Shown piece after piece: positions 24,968 through 35,020 of a DNA stretch of 64,000 bases (position 1 is the stretch's first letter; every line of letters begins with the position of its first letter). Under the pieces are notes generated by a model. That model ran no database searches. It had not been told where the DNA came from and saw only the letters and a list, made by a program, of their open reading frames with translations. The stretch is taken from NCBI GenBank assembly GCA_050952065.1, contig JBMNKF010000009.1, forward strand, positions 62,001 through 126,000, in the 5' to 3' direction. The position numbers were made by a program, and so were the translations under genes. The DNA is from JAXGZG01 sp050952065. Lineage in GTDB: Bacteria > Bacillota > Sulfobacillia > Fermentithermobacillales > Fermentithermobacillaceae.

Positions 24968-27334
24968 CTATCCCTCGATTCTGTAGCCTTGGGGCGGAGT
25001 CGCCCCCAGCAAGTGTTCGACGAAGTAATCCCAACGTTTCCGCGTGATATATGGATGGTATCCGTCGGCATGAATACCGTTGGGCAGTATCAAGAAATCA
25101 AAATCCTTGTTGGCTTTTATGAGCGCGTCCACCAACTGCAAAGATGCGGCTGGTGGAACGTTTTCATCCATCTCGCCGTGCATCACGAACATCTTGCCTT
25201 TGAGATTGGAAGCGAGAGTCGGATTGGCCTGTTCCTCATAGTGCGGGCCCACTGTTAGCCCCATGTATCTTTCGATCCAACTGGCTTTGTCAGTTCTGTG
25301 GTCGTGGTTGCCGGCCCAAACTACTGCGACTTTGTAGAAATCCGGGTGTGCCAGTATAGCGCGGGCAGCCCCATATCCTCCGGCAGAACCCCCGTAGATA
25401 CCTACCCTGCTCAGGTCCATATAGGGATATCGGGTTGCCAGTTGACGAAAGGCGGCAATGTGGTCCGGCATGCCTGCATCACCCAGGTTCCTGTAGGAGT
25501 AATCCTGGAACGCCTTTGAGCGGAACGCCATTCCAAGTCCGTCTACTGTGACCACTATGAATCCGAGTTCTGCAATGGCTTGATCCTGCCAGAATTGCCT
25601 GCTACCCTCGCTGTCTCCAAATGACCTGGGCGTTCTTGCAGTCTGAGGGCCCGAATAGTTGGCCTCGATTACGGGATAGGTCTTGCTTGGGTCGAAGTTC
25701 GAGGGTCTGATAATCATGCCATAGATGTCAGTCACTCCATCTCGAGCTTTTACGCAAAACCTTTCGGGATAAGTCCATCCGGTTTCAAAAAGGAGACCCA
25801 AATCAGCCTTCCCTAGGTTTGAGACCAGTGTCCCGTCACTCTGACGCAAGACGGTGACCGGCGCCAAATCCACTCTTGAGTAATGGTCAATGAAGTACCT
25901 GCCGCTAGGAGTGAAGGTGATCTCGTGTTCGGCATCTTCAGGAGTGAGAAGCTGCAATCCGCTTCCGTCAAAACTCACCTTATAAAGATGTCTGTAGTAG
26001 GGATTCCTGCCTTCTTCTAATCCACTTGCGCTGAAGTATATTGTCCTGTTGAGTTCGTCGACGTAATCGATCCCGCGGACAACCCATGGCCCGGAGGTAA
26101 TACGGTTGATTAGTTTCCCTGTAAGACCGTCATACAGGTATAAGTGAGCCCATCCGTCCTGCGCCGAGTGCCATATGATCAGCCTGCCATTATCAACTGC
26201 CCGGGGAGTGTAGTAGTCAACTGCTGCCGGATCTTCTTCTTCCATCAACACCCTGCAATCTCCCGTGTCGGCGTCGATGAGGTACATGCGTTTGACGGTA
26301 TAGCCGCGCTCGTGGCGCATCAGATAGATACGCTCACCGTGGCCGTCGTCAGTTGACCAATGAGTCCAACACCGAGGCCCGCCGTAATACAGCAACTGCA
26401 CCGGATCTATTCTTACTTTGATCTGGGTAGGCGCAACGGCCCCAGTGCTATCGTTGGTGCTATTGCTCTCACGGGCTTGAAGCGCGCGAGCCTGAGAGTC
26501 TATGACTTCTTTCAGGTCAATTATCTCAGGTTCCGCCATTGGTACGTTCTGGTCCCCAGGCAAAGGGTAGACGTACCGATACAGTCTAGGCCGCTTACTG
26601 CCGTCAAGGGGACAGGATTGAACCAAGTAGCACTCACCCACGTTTTCGTGCTTGACTTTGTAGGTGAAAATCCGTTTGGAGTCCGGCGACCAAACGACCA
26701 CTGGCCGTAGGTAAGGGCCTGCATCAGTAACATTCATCAGCCCGGCATCTATCAGCGGATTCTTGAAAGGTACCGCATAATGGAACTTTTCTTCCCCATC
26801 GAAAGTGACCTGGATGCTCTCGCCAGTCGAGATACACCTAATATAGAGGTTATGGTCCTTTACAAACGCAGCCCATTTTTCGTCGGGCGAGACTACTTCG
26901 GTTATCTCGTCAAAGGATTTCCCAGTGTCTTCCGGGCATTGGCTGATCTCGCAGTTTTCGAGGTTAAACTGCCACATGACACCTTCAACCTCGAAAGCAA
27001 TGGTAGTCAGGCTCAAATCGGTATACCTGAACCGATCGAACGGCAACTGTGTGTGAACGTAAGCGCGTTTCGTGGCAAAGGATAGTTGAGACGCGAGTTT
27101 TACATGGTCAAAGGCCTCTCTATGTACCCCTTGTTCGGGGTTTACGAACATGAACTTTTTCCCTTGGCGGGTATCGAGTTTGTACCAGAAGCAGTCTCCC
27201 TTTCCCGCCCAATTCGGAACGATATCCAGTTCAAAAGCCAGTTTTCTAATGTTCTGAGGCAAGAACTTCTCAGCCCGAGCATAATCCTCCCAGGTTACCT
27301 CAGGTATTTGCTTCTCTTCGTTGATTTGTGCCAT
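24968..27334 (-). CDS. S9-family prolyl oligopeptidase / DPP-IV-like peptidase
   Basis: 788 residues. An N-terminal beta-propeller (WSPDSKRIF, FTPSGRYFIDHYSR) is followed by an alpha/beta-hydrolase domain. The catalytic triad is visible: Ser650 in YGGSAGGYG, Asp723 in GEMDENVPP and His755 in PNGIHADGYH. There is no signal peptide, so it is probably cytoplasmic, cutting proline-containing oligopeptides. ATG 27334 follows AGGGGA by 7 bases. Closest in layout to the S9B group. It is preceded by a leader that contains a long inverted repeat. Confidence 0.92.
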   Translation of the reverse strand: MAQINEEKQIPEVTWEDYARAEKFLPQNIRKLAFELDIVPNWAGKGDCFWYKLDTRQGKKFMFVNPEQGVHREAFDHVKLASQLSFATKRAYVHTQLPFDRFRYTDLSLTTIAFEVEGVMWQFNLENCEISQCPEDTGKSFDEITEVVSPDEKWAAFVKDHNLYIRCISTGESIQVTFDGEEKFHYAVPFKNPLIDAGLMNVTDAGPYLRPVVVWSPDSKRIFTYKVKHENVGECYLVQSCPLDGSKRPRLYRYVYPLPGDQNVPMAEPEIIDLKEVIDSQARALQARESNSTNDSTGAVAPTQIKVRIDPVQLLYYGGPRCWTHWSTDDGHGERIYLMRHERGYTVKRMYLIDADTGDCRVLMEEEDPAAVDYYTPRAVDNGRLIIWHSAQDGWAHLYLYDGLTGKLINRITSGPWVVRGIDYVDELNRTIYFSASGLEEGRNPYYRHLYKVSFDGSGLQLLTPEDAEHEITFTPSGRYFIDHYSRVDLAPVTVLRQSDGTLVSNLGKADLGLLFETGWTYPERFCVKARDGVTDIYGMIIRPSNFDPSKTYPVIEANYSGPQTARTPRSFGDSEGSRQFWQDQAIAELGFIVVTVDGLGMAFRSKAFQDYSYRNLGDAGMPDHIAAFRQLATRYPYMDLSRVGIYGGSAGGYGAARAILAHPDFYKVAVVWAGNHDHRTDKASWIERYMGLTVGPHYEEQANPTLASNLKGKMFVMHGEMDENVPPAASLQLVDALIKANKDFDFLILPNGIHADGYHPYITRKRWDYFVEHLLGATPPQGYRIEG

Positions 27335-27435
27335 ATCGCATCCCCTTTCCTCAATGTCCCCGATTGAACGTTCGCGACAACACGCACCAAGAGGTCCGCA
27401 AGAAAGCCCCGTTGTTCTGCTTGCGCCGAAGCAGT

Positions 27436-27554
27436 AAACCGGTACAAACGATGGGTGGTTTCAGCGGTTGGCTTTACCCTTTCTCTTGTGCATACGGTGC
27501 ACACAACACGACCGATTTCTCCATGGCGGGCGCTTTTACCTTCTGTACCGGTTT
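27436..27554 (-). other. Leader element closed by 11-bp inverted repeat
   Basis: In the 390-base gap ahead of the S9 peptidase gene, AAACCGGTACA and its exact reverse complement TGTACCGGTTT enclose 97 bases. Read on the minus strand this would close a multi-stem RNA about 100 bases before the peptidase start. I cannot match it to a known riboswitch. No gene is supported in the gap; a frame that spans it lacks homology. Confidence 0.35.
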
Positions 27555-27721
27555 GTTCCTGCACTGTTGGTTCAGGCCTGATCTGTATCTCAAACTGAAT
27601 CCATAAGAGAGATGCGGTCTTCAGTCAAGCGGCGCCAAGCGCAGCGTTCAAGAGTGCTCGTCGAGAATTGGCCTTGTGTAATGGGGAGTTACAGTGGCGT
27701 AACGTACTTGCTCGGTTAAGA

Positions 27722-27798
27722 TGGTCGGGGCGACTGGACTTGAACCAGCGACCTCATGGTCCCGAACCATGCGCGCTACCAAGCTGCGCCACGCCCCG
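27722..27798 (-). tRNA. tRNA-Pro (CGG)
   Basis: 77 bases with the CCA end encoded. The acceptor stem is CGGGGCG / CGCCCCG, the D-arm GGCGCAGCTTGGTAGCGC, the anticodon stem CATGG / CCATG with loop TTCGGGA (anticodon CGG, reading CCG), and the T-arm contains GGTTCAAGTCC. It sits alone, between the S9 peptidase leader and the purine permease. Confidence 0.96.
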
Positions 27799-27808
27799 AC
27801 ACTCAGCC

Positions 27809-27838
27809 ATTATAGCATCCGGGAGGATCCAGGGGCAA
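27809..27838 (-). promoter_or_regulatory. tRNA-Pro promoter
   Basis: Minus strand: TTGCCC, an 18-base spacer and a perfect TATAAT, 11 bases before the mature tRNA 5' end. Confidence 0.55.
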
Positions 27839-28025
27839 CTTCATGATAGGTAAGGCATGGCAGTCATTGCACGGTAAGCGGCGCCTTGTAGGTAGACCCG
27901 GCATGTAGAGCCTCTCATATACTGCTCGGTAGATAGTGCACGACCAGGAATGCTGAGGGGACCCCTTCGCGAGGTCCCCAAGAACCTGTTCATCGAACTC
28001 AGGGTAAGTCTAACAGGCGGATAAA

Positions 28026-29315
28026 CTACAAGATGCCCGGGGCAAGGTGGAGTATCGAGAGCAAGCCGAGCACGTAAACCAACCAGTGTATCTCCTTGCC
28101 CTTGCCGGTGGCGAGTTTCACGATGGGATAGATTATGAAGCCGGTCGCAATGCCATCGCTGATGGAGTACGCGAACGGCATCATAACGATGGTCATGAAA
28201 GCAGGCAGAGCTTCGGTGAAGTCGCTCCATTCGATCTCTCTCACCGGAAGCATCATGAGGACGCCGACGATGATTAGAGCGGGAGCCGTGGCCTGCGACG
28301 GAATCATCCCGGCCAGAGGAGCGAAGATTAGCGCCACCAAGAACAGAACGCCCGTCACCACAGCGGTAAGGCCCGTACGCCCTCCTTCGGCGACACCCGC
28401 GCTGGACTCGACATATGTTGTAACCGTGCTAGTGCCCAGGGCGGCCCCGAGACAGGTACCGATGGCGTCGGCGGTCATTGACTGCCTGATTCTTGGGAGC
28501 TGGCCCTTCTCATCCAGCATGTTAGCCCTAGAAGCAGTACCCATAAGGGTACCTACTGTATCAAACACGTCCACGAACCAAAACGCGAATATGGTCATGA
28601 AACCCAAATCCAGAGCGCCCTTGATGTCCATCTTCATGAACAGGGGGGCGAGGGATTCGGGTTTGCCGATTATGCTGCCCGTGACGTTGGTGACGCCCAT
28701 GGGTATACCGATAAGGGCAGTGATGAGGATCCCGATAAGCATCGACCCGCGCACTTTGAGCGACATCAAGATACCGATCACCACAAGGCCGATAATGGTC
28801 AGGAGCGTGCCCTTGTTGGTAAAGTCGCCCCTAGTAATGAGGGTAGACGGGCTCGCCTGAATGAGTCCACCGTTAACGGCGCCGATGAGAGCTATGAAAA
28901 GGCCGATTCCGACGCCCACAGCTCGCTTTAGGGTATGGGGAATGGCAGCGTCGATGACGTTAATGGCACCTGTAAGAGAAAGGATCAGAAACACTAAGCC
29001 TTCCAGGAAGACTACGCCCAGCGCTGCCTCCCAGCCAGCCGTGGCAGCAATCGTGAAGGTGAAGAATGCGTTAAGGCCCATACCGCTGGCTAGGGCGTAA
29101 GGGTAGTTGGACATGACGCCCGCCAGTATTGTAGTAACGCCTGCCGCAACGACTGTCGCGGTCATCACCGGGCCGAAAGGCATGCCTGCAGCCGAGAGTA
29201 TATCTGGATTGACGAAGATTATGTATGCCATCGTCATGAAAGTTGTAATACCTGCTATTACCTCGGTTCGCACATCAGTGCCGTTCTCTTTCAGTTTGAA
29301 CAGTTTCTCCAGCAA
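28026..29315 (-). CDS. NCS2 purine permease, AzgA/PbuG type
   Basis: Membrane transporter for hypoxanthine, guanine or adenine. Typical AzgA features: TEVIAGITTFMTMAYIIFVN at the N terminus, GMGLNAFFTFT in TM3, FWFVDVFDTVGTLMG with conserved Asp residues, and GTSTVTTYVESSAGVAEGGR. About 12-14 helices in 429 residues, the usual size. Translation starts at TTG 29315, 7 bases after GGGAGG. I looked for a purine riboswitch in the leader and found none of its conserved joining segments. Confidence 0.93.
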   Translation of the reverse strand: MLEKLFKLKENGTDVRTEVIAGITTFMTMAYIIFVNPDILSAAGMPFGPVMTATVVAAGVTTILAGVMSNYPYALASGMGLNAFFTFTIAATAGWEAALGVVFLEGLVFLILSLTGAINVIDAAIPHTLKRAVGVGIGLFIALIGAVNGGLIQASPSTLITRGDFTNKGTLLTIIGLVVIGILMSLKVRGSMLIGILITALIGIPMGVTNVTGSIIGKPESLAPLFMKMDIKGALDLGFMTIFAFWFVDVFDTVGTLMGTASRANMLDEKGQLPRIRQSMTADAIGTCLGAALGTSTVTTYVESSAGVAEGGRTGLTAVVTGVLFLVALIFAPLAGMIPSQATAPALIIVGVLMMLPVREIEWSDFTEALPAFMTIVMMPFAYSISDGIATGFIIYPIVKLATGKGKEIHWLVYVLGLLSILHLAPGIL

Positions 29316-29413
29316 GTTACTACCTCCCTAGAGACTCGAGTTCTCAAAAGCATAGGGTTCTGTGGCCTACGCTCCCTCCCTTCATAAAGCCTGTCCCGTT
29401 ATCCACGGCCCAA

Positions 29414-29445
29414 GTTCGAGAAGGCTTGTCTCCACCTTCTCGAAC
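29414..29445. terminator. Perfect 11-bp hairpin upstream of the purine permease gene
   Basis: GTTCGAGAAGG and CCTTCTCGAAC flank a 10-base loop. It lies in the 340-base gap between the formiminocyclodeaminase stop and the purine permease start. No T-tract follows on either strand, so it may be a processed end, an operator or a weak terminator. The rest of the gap (29450-29656) holds only repeated CTCGGCGA-like runs and no gene. Confidence 0.4.
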
Positions 29446-29656
29446 ATAGTCTACTATTTTCGGTTTGGATTTGCCAGACATGATTTGAAGTGACACACAA
29501 TTTCGGTGTGACTCGGACGATTCAGGGCGAGTCTCGGTGAGTCCAGGCGACCTGGGGTTACTCGGCGAACCTCGGCGACCCGGTGACCTGTTGGAGCCAC
29601 GTTCTACTCGTGATCATTCCCATGGACCCCATGGGCTACACGGGCCATGTTCTTAC

Positions 29657-30289
29657 TCACAGAGTAATGCCCGAACCTTCAGCCGCGGCCTCAAGAGCGG
29701 GCCACGAAGATGTGGCAGACTGACGGTATTCGGCCAATCGCCCACGAGCGGTCTCCACGAACTCCGAGTCCTTGATGGATCCCAAGTTGATCTCGGCATT
29801 CATTACTGCGCCTCTCAGGGCAGCGTCGATAAGCAGACTTCCCACGGCCACATCGGTGATGGCGTTTGGGTTACCGAACAGAAGCAGGTCTGGCAGAAGC
29901 TCAAAGCATCTGACACACCTTTCTGCAATCTCCAAAGGCGCCGCCGTTGCTGCCTTGAAAGCGTCTTGCATGGCGTTTCTTCTAAGCGCCTTTTCTTCAG
30001 AGGTGGTTCTAGGCATCTTCAGGGCCCTTTCTACGGCCCGGTACGCTTCCTCATCTTTCCTGGCGAGTTCCCCGAACTCGTCGCACAGAGAGGAGGCGGC
30101 AACGCGAATCTCCTCGAGTCGTTCCCGACCTTCCGTAAACCGGGGAAGACTCAAGGTCACTCCGGCAACCATCTGATAAAGTGCACATCCTATGGATGCC
30201 GACACGGCCGCTGCAGCGCCGCCCCCCGGGGCGCCTGTTGGCGCGCGAAGATCATCAATAAAACCTTCCAGATTGAATCTGCCACTCAT
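29657..30289 (-). CDS. Formiminotransferase-cyclodeaminase family protein (FTCD C-domain)
   Basis: Converts 5-formimino-THF to 5,10-methenyl-THF, or acts as methenyl-THF cyclohydrolase (FchA type). The all-helical family is recognised by APTGAPGGGAAAAVSASIG at residues 17-35, an acidic KDEEAYRAV helix and the NPNAITDVAVGSLLIDAAL block. 210 residues, typical for a stand-alone domain. It lies 9 bases after the glutamate formiminotransferase gene, so the two form an operon replacing the fused eukaryotic enzyme. Confidence 0.88.
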   Translation of the reverse strand: MSGRFNLEGFIDDLRAPTGAPGGGAAAAVSASIGCALYQMVAGVTLSLPRFTEGRERLEEIRVAASSLCDEFGELARKDEEAYRAVERALKMPRTTSEEKALRRNAMQDAFKAATAAPLEIAERCVRCFELLPDLLLFGNPNAITDVAVGSLLIDAALRGAVMNAEINLGSIKDSEFVETARGRLAEYRQSATSSWPALEAAAEGSGITL

Positions 30290-30298
30290 GATTGGCTT

Positions 30299-31204
30299 TC
30301 ACTCCCTGTCAAAATCGATGAGATCCAGTATTTGCCGCCTGGAGAAAGAATCCGCTTTCATGCGGGATATGGCTACATCCAAGATGGCGTCTAGAGGAAC
30401 TAACCCGATGATCTCCGAGTCTCGTATGCTTGTGCCTCTTGCGGCGGCTTCCTCTTCGATCTGGCGCAAGACACGGTCTATTGACGTGGTCTTGTAGTCC
30501 AAGAGGTTCATCGTCACTTGGGCAAGACCTGTCTCCTCAATAAGGATGCCTTTAGCCTGCACTGATGGAAGGCCCCCTGACGATTCACGTATGGCCTTGG
30601 CGATGGCTCTGGCCACCTTGACGTTGCCGGTGTTCAGATTGACGTTATAGGCCAAGAGTGGAGGTCGAGCCCCCACCGCCGTTGCCCCCGCCCTGGGGTG
30701 AAGGTGGTCGGGACCGAAGTCGGGTTTTCGCGAGGGGTCCGCTTGGATGGCTTCCTTCAGACCCTCGTACTCGCCCTTCCTCATGTTTGGCAACTTTATG
30801 CGGTCTTCTGATTTGGCCGCTTTGGCATAGAGGTAGACGGGTATGCCCAACTCTTCTCCGATGCGTTTGCCCACTCGTTCTGCCATACACACGCATTCCT
30901 CGATAGTAATGTCTCTAATCGGGACGAACGGAATGACGTCAGTGGCTCCTATCCGTGGATGTTCGCCTTTGTGTTTTTCCATATCGATCAGATCGGCAGC
31001 CACGCTCGTCGCTCTGAAGGCTGCTTCCTCCACTTTTTCGGGGAATCCCGCGAAAGTGACAACCGATCTATTGTGGCTTTGGTCTGATGAGACGTCCAGG
31101 ACTTTGCAGCCCGCATCGGATATGCTTTGGACAATTCTATCGATGACTTCGGGGTTTCTGCCTTCGCTGAAATTGGGGACGCATTCAACGATGCCTTGGC
31201 GCAT
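30299..31204 (-). CDS. ftcD: Glutamate formimidoyltransferase
   Basis: Moves the formimino group from N-formimino-glutamate, a histidine-degradation product, to tetrahydrofolate. Family marks: ECVPNFSEGRN at the start, a central GEHPRIGATDVIPFVP and PDHLHPRAGATAVGAR. About 301 residues. ATG 31204 follows AAAGGAG by 7 bases; the 14 extra residues from 31246 are unsupported. Paired with the cyclodeaminase; no other hut genes are in the window. Confidence 0.92.
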   Translation of the reverse strand: MRQGIVECVPNFSEGRNPEVIDRIVQSISDAGCKVLDVSSDQSHNRSVVTFAGFPEKVEEAAFRATSVAADLIDMEKHKGEHPRIGATDVIPFVPIRDITIEECVCMAERVGKRIGEELGIPVYLYAKAAKSEDRIKLPNMRKGEYEGLKEAIQADPSRKPDFGPDHLHPRAGATAVGARPPLLAYNVNLNTGNVKVARAIAKAIRESSGGLPSVQAKGILIEETGLAQVTMNLLDYKTTSIDRVLRQIEEEAAARGTSIRDSEIIGLVPLDAILDVAISRMKADSFSRRQILDLIDFDRE

Positions 31205-31452
31205 AGGAGTGACTCCTTTCCGGGTGTTATCGGGATTATGATACACCGGAACCCGTTTGCCGTCTCATGGCATCCTACAGGCGACTACAATCGGCATCCG
31301 AGACTGTATCGTACAAGTCGGGCCGCTCTTCCGGGCCGACTGCAATCTAGTCGCGAGCTGATTGCGCTGACTGCGCCAACAGGAGGGGGATTTCTGCTCG
31401 GCGAGAGCGAATGCTGAACGTGGATGTGTTTTCAAGAGCGGGAGGGAGTCTG

Positions 31453-32870
31453 GTGAGAGACTGCATTGAAAAATGGGTCGAAGAGAATAAGGATTCTCTT
31501 ACGGCCATGTCAGATGAGATCTGGGCTTACGCAGAGTTGGGGTTGGTTGAACACAGGTCGGCCAAAGCCCAAATGGACTATTTGAGTGATCAAGGGTTTT
31601 CTGTAGCATCGGGCACCGGGGGCATGGATACAGCCTTTGTTGCTTCGTGGGGACAGGGAGGGCCCGTCCTAGGTTTTCTTGGGGAGTATGATGCGCTCCC
31701 TATGGTGTCTAACAAACCTGTCCCAGTTCATGACCCTATAGTGGAAGGCGGGACCGGCCACGGGTGCGGACACAATCTTCTGGGCGTCGGGGCATTAGGC
31801 GCCGCTTGTGCCCTGAAGTCCCTGATGCAGAAGCGTAGCATCCCCGGGGTCATCCGATACTATGGGTGTCCTGCTGAAGAGAGTTCCTTTGGGAAAACGT
31901 GGATGGCGCGGGATGGTGTGTTTGACGATGTCGATGTCGTCTTGACTTGGCACCCAGGAAACACCAATAGCGTCAGAAACTCCAGCAGTCTTGCGGATCT
32001 CGTGTACAAGTTCGACTTCTACGGCAAGACCGCTCATGCGGCGGGGGATCCTTGGAACGGCAGGAGCGCTTTGGATGCGGTTGAGCTCATGAACTCCGGG
32101 GTGGAGCGCATGCGAGAGCATATGAGGCCCGATAGCAGAATCCACTATGTGATCAGCTATGGGGCGGAGCGCCCAACGTGGTGCCAGATCGCGCTCAGAA
32201 CTTCTTCGACATTCGCGCAGGAGACCTAGACGAACTCAAGAACATGTACGATTGGGTTTTGGACATCGCTCGCGGGGCAGCGCTCATGACACAGACGAGG
32301 TTCGAGCCAAGGTTTTTGGGTGCGGCTGCTAACACTATCCCCAATCCTTTCATCACCCAGGTACTCCACCAGGTGATGACCGAGTTGGGGGCTCCAGAAT
32401 GGAATGGGGAAGAACTGGAGTTTGCTTCAAAGATGCAGTCTCAGTTTCCCTCCAGCGCTCTGCAGGCGACCTTGTCAAAGCTTGGAGAGAACGCTTCGCT
32501 CATGAGTCAGACTACCCTTTGCGACGCAGTCATGCCCTACGAAGACAAGATCGAACCTGGAATGGGCTCAACCGACGTGGGCGACGTATCGTGGATAACT
32601 CCAACGGGGCAGTTTTCTACGACTTGCTGGCCTCTAGGTGTCCCCGGACACAGCTGGGCAGTGGCTTCCAGTTCAGGCATGAGCATAGGACACAAGGGTA
32701 TGCTGTACGCTGCCAAAATTTTGGGGTTGGCAGGAGCCCGTTTCCTAACTGAGCCGGATCTGGTGGAAGGCGCCAAGGCCGAATGGGAAAAGCAGCTTCG
32801 GGGGAAGAAGTATGTCACTCCTATCCCGGAGAGCATTATGAAGCCGCCTATCCCGTTTGAGACGATCTGA
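31453..32870 (+). pseudogene. M20 amidohydrolase (AbgB-like), one frameshift
   Basis: Two overlapping frames together make one AbgB/p-aminobenzoyl-glutamate-hydrolase-like protein. The first gives WAYAELGLVEHRSAKA, GHGCGHNLLGVGA (metal ligands), CPAEESSFGK and KTAHAAGDPWNGRSA; the second resumes at NVVPDRAQNFFD and ends normally. The break is at about 32171, where GCCCAAC would need one more C to read PNVVPDRA. A single missing base in a C run restores the frame, so it is either a recent pseudogene or a sequence error. GTG 31453 follows GGGAGGGAG. Otherwise full length (about 472 residues). Confidence 0.85.
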
Positions 32871-32932
32871 GACTCTTGAGCCGGTCTTGAGATAGTCTTC
32901 GGCGAAAGACAGTTCTTGACGAAGCAGGCCGT

Positions 32933-34726
32933 TCAGGTCTTTAGACCGACGAGGAGGTAGAACTGGACCTGTTCGATGGTTGTTCCTTCTCCCTCGTTCG
33001 GGCGGGTTTGGCCCCACATCTCGGTTATGATCAGCTTTATGCGGAGGTGTGGGGTATCTGCTTTCAAGACCATATCTTCGGCAGCGAACGTGGCCGATTT
33101 CTGGTATTCGTCATACACAGGTTCCAGACCACTAACATATTCTGATAGAGACGCTTCCCATTCGACCTTGTCGTCCAAGACCACGGTAGCCGTTTGTCGA
33201 TCTCGGTTGTATTTTGCCGAGATATTGCCTTGGACAAGAGAGGTCACGGGGTCTTCGTCATATCTGGGTTCCGTGTAGTCGAAGAGGCACTGGTATTCAT
33301 CGACATTCAGTGCTCGGTTATCCGCTGCGTACCTCAGATAATAGGCCGGCTCGAAGGGCGCCTCGCCGTATGCGAATCCGAACACCTCAGGAAAGTCTGC
33401 CATAGTAAAGCCTTGCGGGATGAACCTTACGTCGGACAAATCATGATTGCGATCGAAGTAGAACAGAACTTCGGCGATTTCGCGTTTATCGGATTCGTTA
33501 ACAGGTTGGGTTGTAGGTTCGATTCTTTCTCCAGAGAGCATACCGTACTTATTCAACAGGGACTCCAACCGGTTATTCTGGCTCCACATAGAGACCTTGA
33601 AACTGCTCCAAGGCCCGAATACTGACAGGAGGACAACCATGGCCAAAGATGCCGGGAGAATCAGTCTTTTCCGATCCTTCGCAACCATCAAGTATACCAT
33701 GGATGCCAGAACCCAGAGTCCCAGGACAAGGACGTAATAGCGGTTCTCGGTGATTCCGTAGTGTTTGATCCGGATCCCCACTGAAGCGAACATCATCAGA
33801 AGCAAAGGTGTGACGGCCTTTGGAAGGACGCTTGAATACCCATGAGCCCATCTATTGTCTTGACTCAAGGGCCACAGGAAGTACAGGAGCGCTGTGTTGA
33901 CTAAAGCGTACCAAAGGACCAGATGAGCAACCAAGCCAACGGGCCATTGCCTGGTGATGAGTATCTTGGCAAAGTATACGTACAGGATCGCGGTGTATGC
34001 AGCCAGCAAGGGTGTGACTACAAACAAAATGAGGTTTTTCAGTACCTTAGAGTAGTCTTGGGGATCTCCATCAACCGTTCCTTCGGGAATCCCGGCCATG
34101 AACAGAAAGGGACCCATAACTCCCGCGATTGTCAACCAGAGACGCTGGTAAGCCCTTGGTCCAATGGTGAGGGAAAACAGAGATGAGATTGTAAGCAGGA
34201 TGGCCGAGAGTCCAAGGAACATCACTGCTGAGAATAGGACAGACACTACTGTGTGGGAGAACAGCTTGACTATGTACATTTCGAGGCTGCCCTGTTTACG
34301 GAAGTGGGGAATGACGAAAAACATGAGGGCCAAGAAGAGGCATATGGCTATGTGACGGCTGACCGGAACTAGAGTGAAGTCGGGCAGCAATGCATGAGTC
34401 GCCCAAGCAACCAGAAACGCCGTCAAAAGAGCCGCCAGATTGGCTCCCACCTGGGAGTCCGCCCATCCTGAGGTATGACGCTCTTTTCGCTCCCAGAACA
34501 GGAGCGTGCACCAGGAAGCCAGTATAGCAGGGACAAGAGCCGATGCGAGCCTTATACGGTTAAGTCGCAAGTCTGTGCCGGGGTCACCGTAACCGTACAA
34601 TCCCACGTCTAAGATGAGCATTGAGGTGATAGTCAAAGCCACCGTCAAGGCTACGGGTACCCAAAACCGCTCAAGAGTAGGTCCGGCAGCGCTCAAGATT
34701 CGAACCACCGAGCTTCGGAGTCCCAT
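32933..34726 (-). CDS. DUF4153-like polytopic membrane protein
   Basis: About 597 residues with roughly 11-12 hydrophobic helices in the first 400, then a soluble 200-residue C-terminal domain rich in aromatic and acidic residues (FIPQGFTMADFPEVFGF). This layout and blocks such as LFSHTVVSVLFSAVMFLGL fit the DUF4153 family, whose function is unknown. ATG 34726 follows GGAG by about 10 bases; the GTG at 34750 is the alternative. Monocistronic, facing away from larA across a 270-base gap. Confidence 0.7.
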   Translation of the reverse strand: MGLRSSVVRILSAAGPTLERFWVPVALTVALTITSMLILDVGLYGYGDPGTDLRLNRIRLASALVPAILASWCTLLFWERKERHTSGWADSQVGANLAALLTAFLVAWATHALLPDFTLVPVSRHIAICLFLALMFFVIPHFRKQGSLEMYIVKLFSHTVVSVLFSAVMFLGLSAILLTISSLFSLTIGPRAYQRLWLTIAGVMGPFLFMAGIPEGTVDGDPQDYSKVLKNLILFVVTPLLAAYTAILYVYFAKILITRQWPVGLVAHLVLWYALVNTALLYFLWPLSQDNRWAHGYSSVLPKAVTPLLLMMFASVGIRIKHYGITENRYYVLVLGLWVLASMVYLMVAKDRKRLILPASLAMVVLLSVFGPWSSFKVSMWSQNNRLESLLNKYGMLSGERIEPTTQPVNESDKREIAEVLFYFDRNHDLSDVRFIPQGFTMADFPEVFGFAYGEAPFEPAYYLRYAADNRALNVDEYQCLFDYTEPRYDEDPVTSLVQGNISAKYNRDRQTATVVLDDKVEWEASLSEYVSGLEPVYDEYQKSATFAAEDMVLKADTPHLRIKLIITEMWGQTRPNEGEGTTIEQVQFYLLVGLKT

Positions 34727-35020
34727 ATCAGTCACTCCAATCGAGGGCACCGTTTAGGGTCATGTACTTTCCTTTGAGGGACGTGTCTTGCCGTCCCCGA
34801 GTTCCTCACTGTTTTCACGTAATCCCTTATACCCTAGAAGCCTTTCGTAGACCTCCTGCTCAGAAGAGACTGCTTCGTCGCCATACGGTATTACTCCTTT
34901 GGAGCGGCTGCAGGAGTGGCGAGATTAAACGTCGTATTCTAGTTGTATTCCAATTGTGGCTCGATCGCACTTGGCAGTTGAACAGACACGAGTTGAATAT
35001 GCGACGAGGAGAGAAAACGC

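Noticed and set aside
27295..27564. 89-residue minus-strand gene overlapping the S9 peptidase start
   Set aside because: No family match and it covers the structured leader; the peptidase start has a good ribosome-binding site.
28135..28860. 241-residue plus-strand frame opposite the purine permease
   Set aside because: Antisense shadow; composition mirrors membrane-helix codons on the other strand.
29316..29656. Purine riboswitch before the AzgA-type permease
   Set aside because: The conserved joining sequences and loop-loop pairs are not present on the minus strand.
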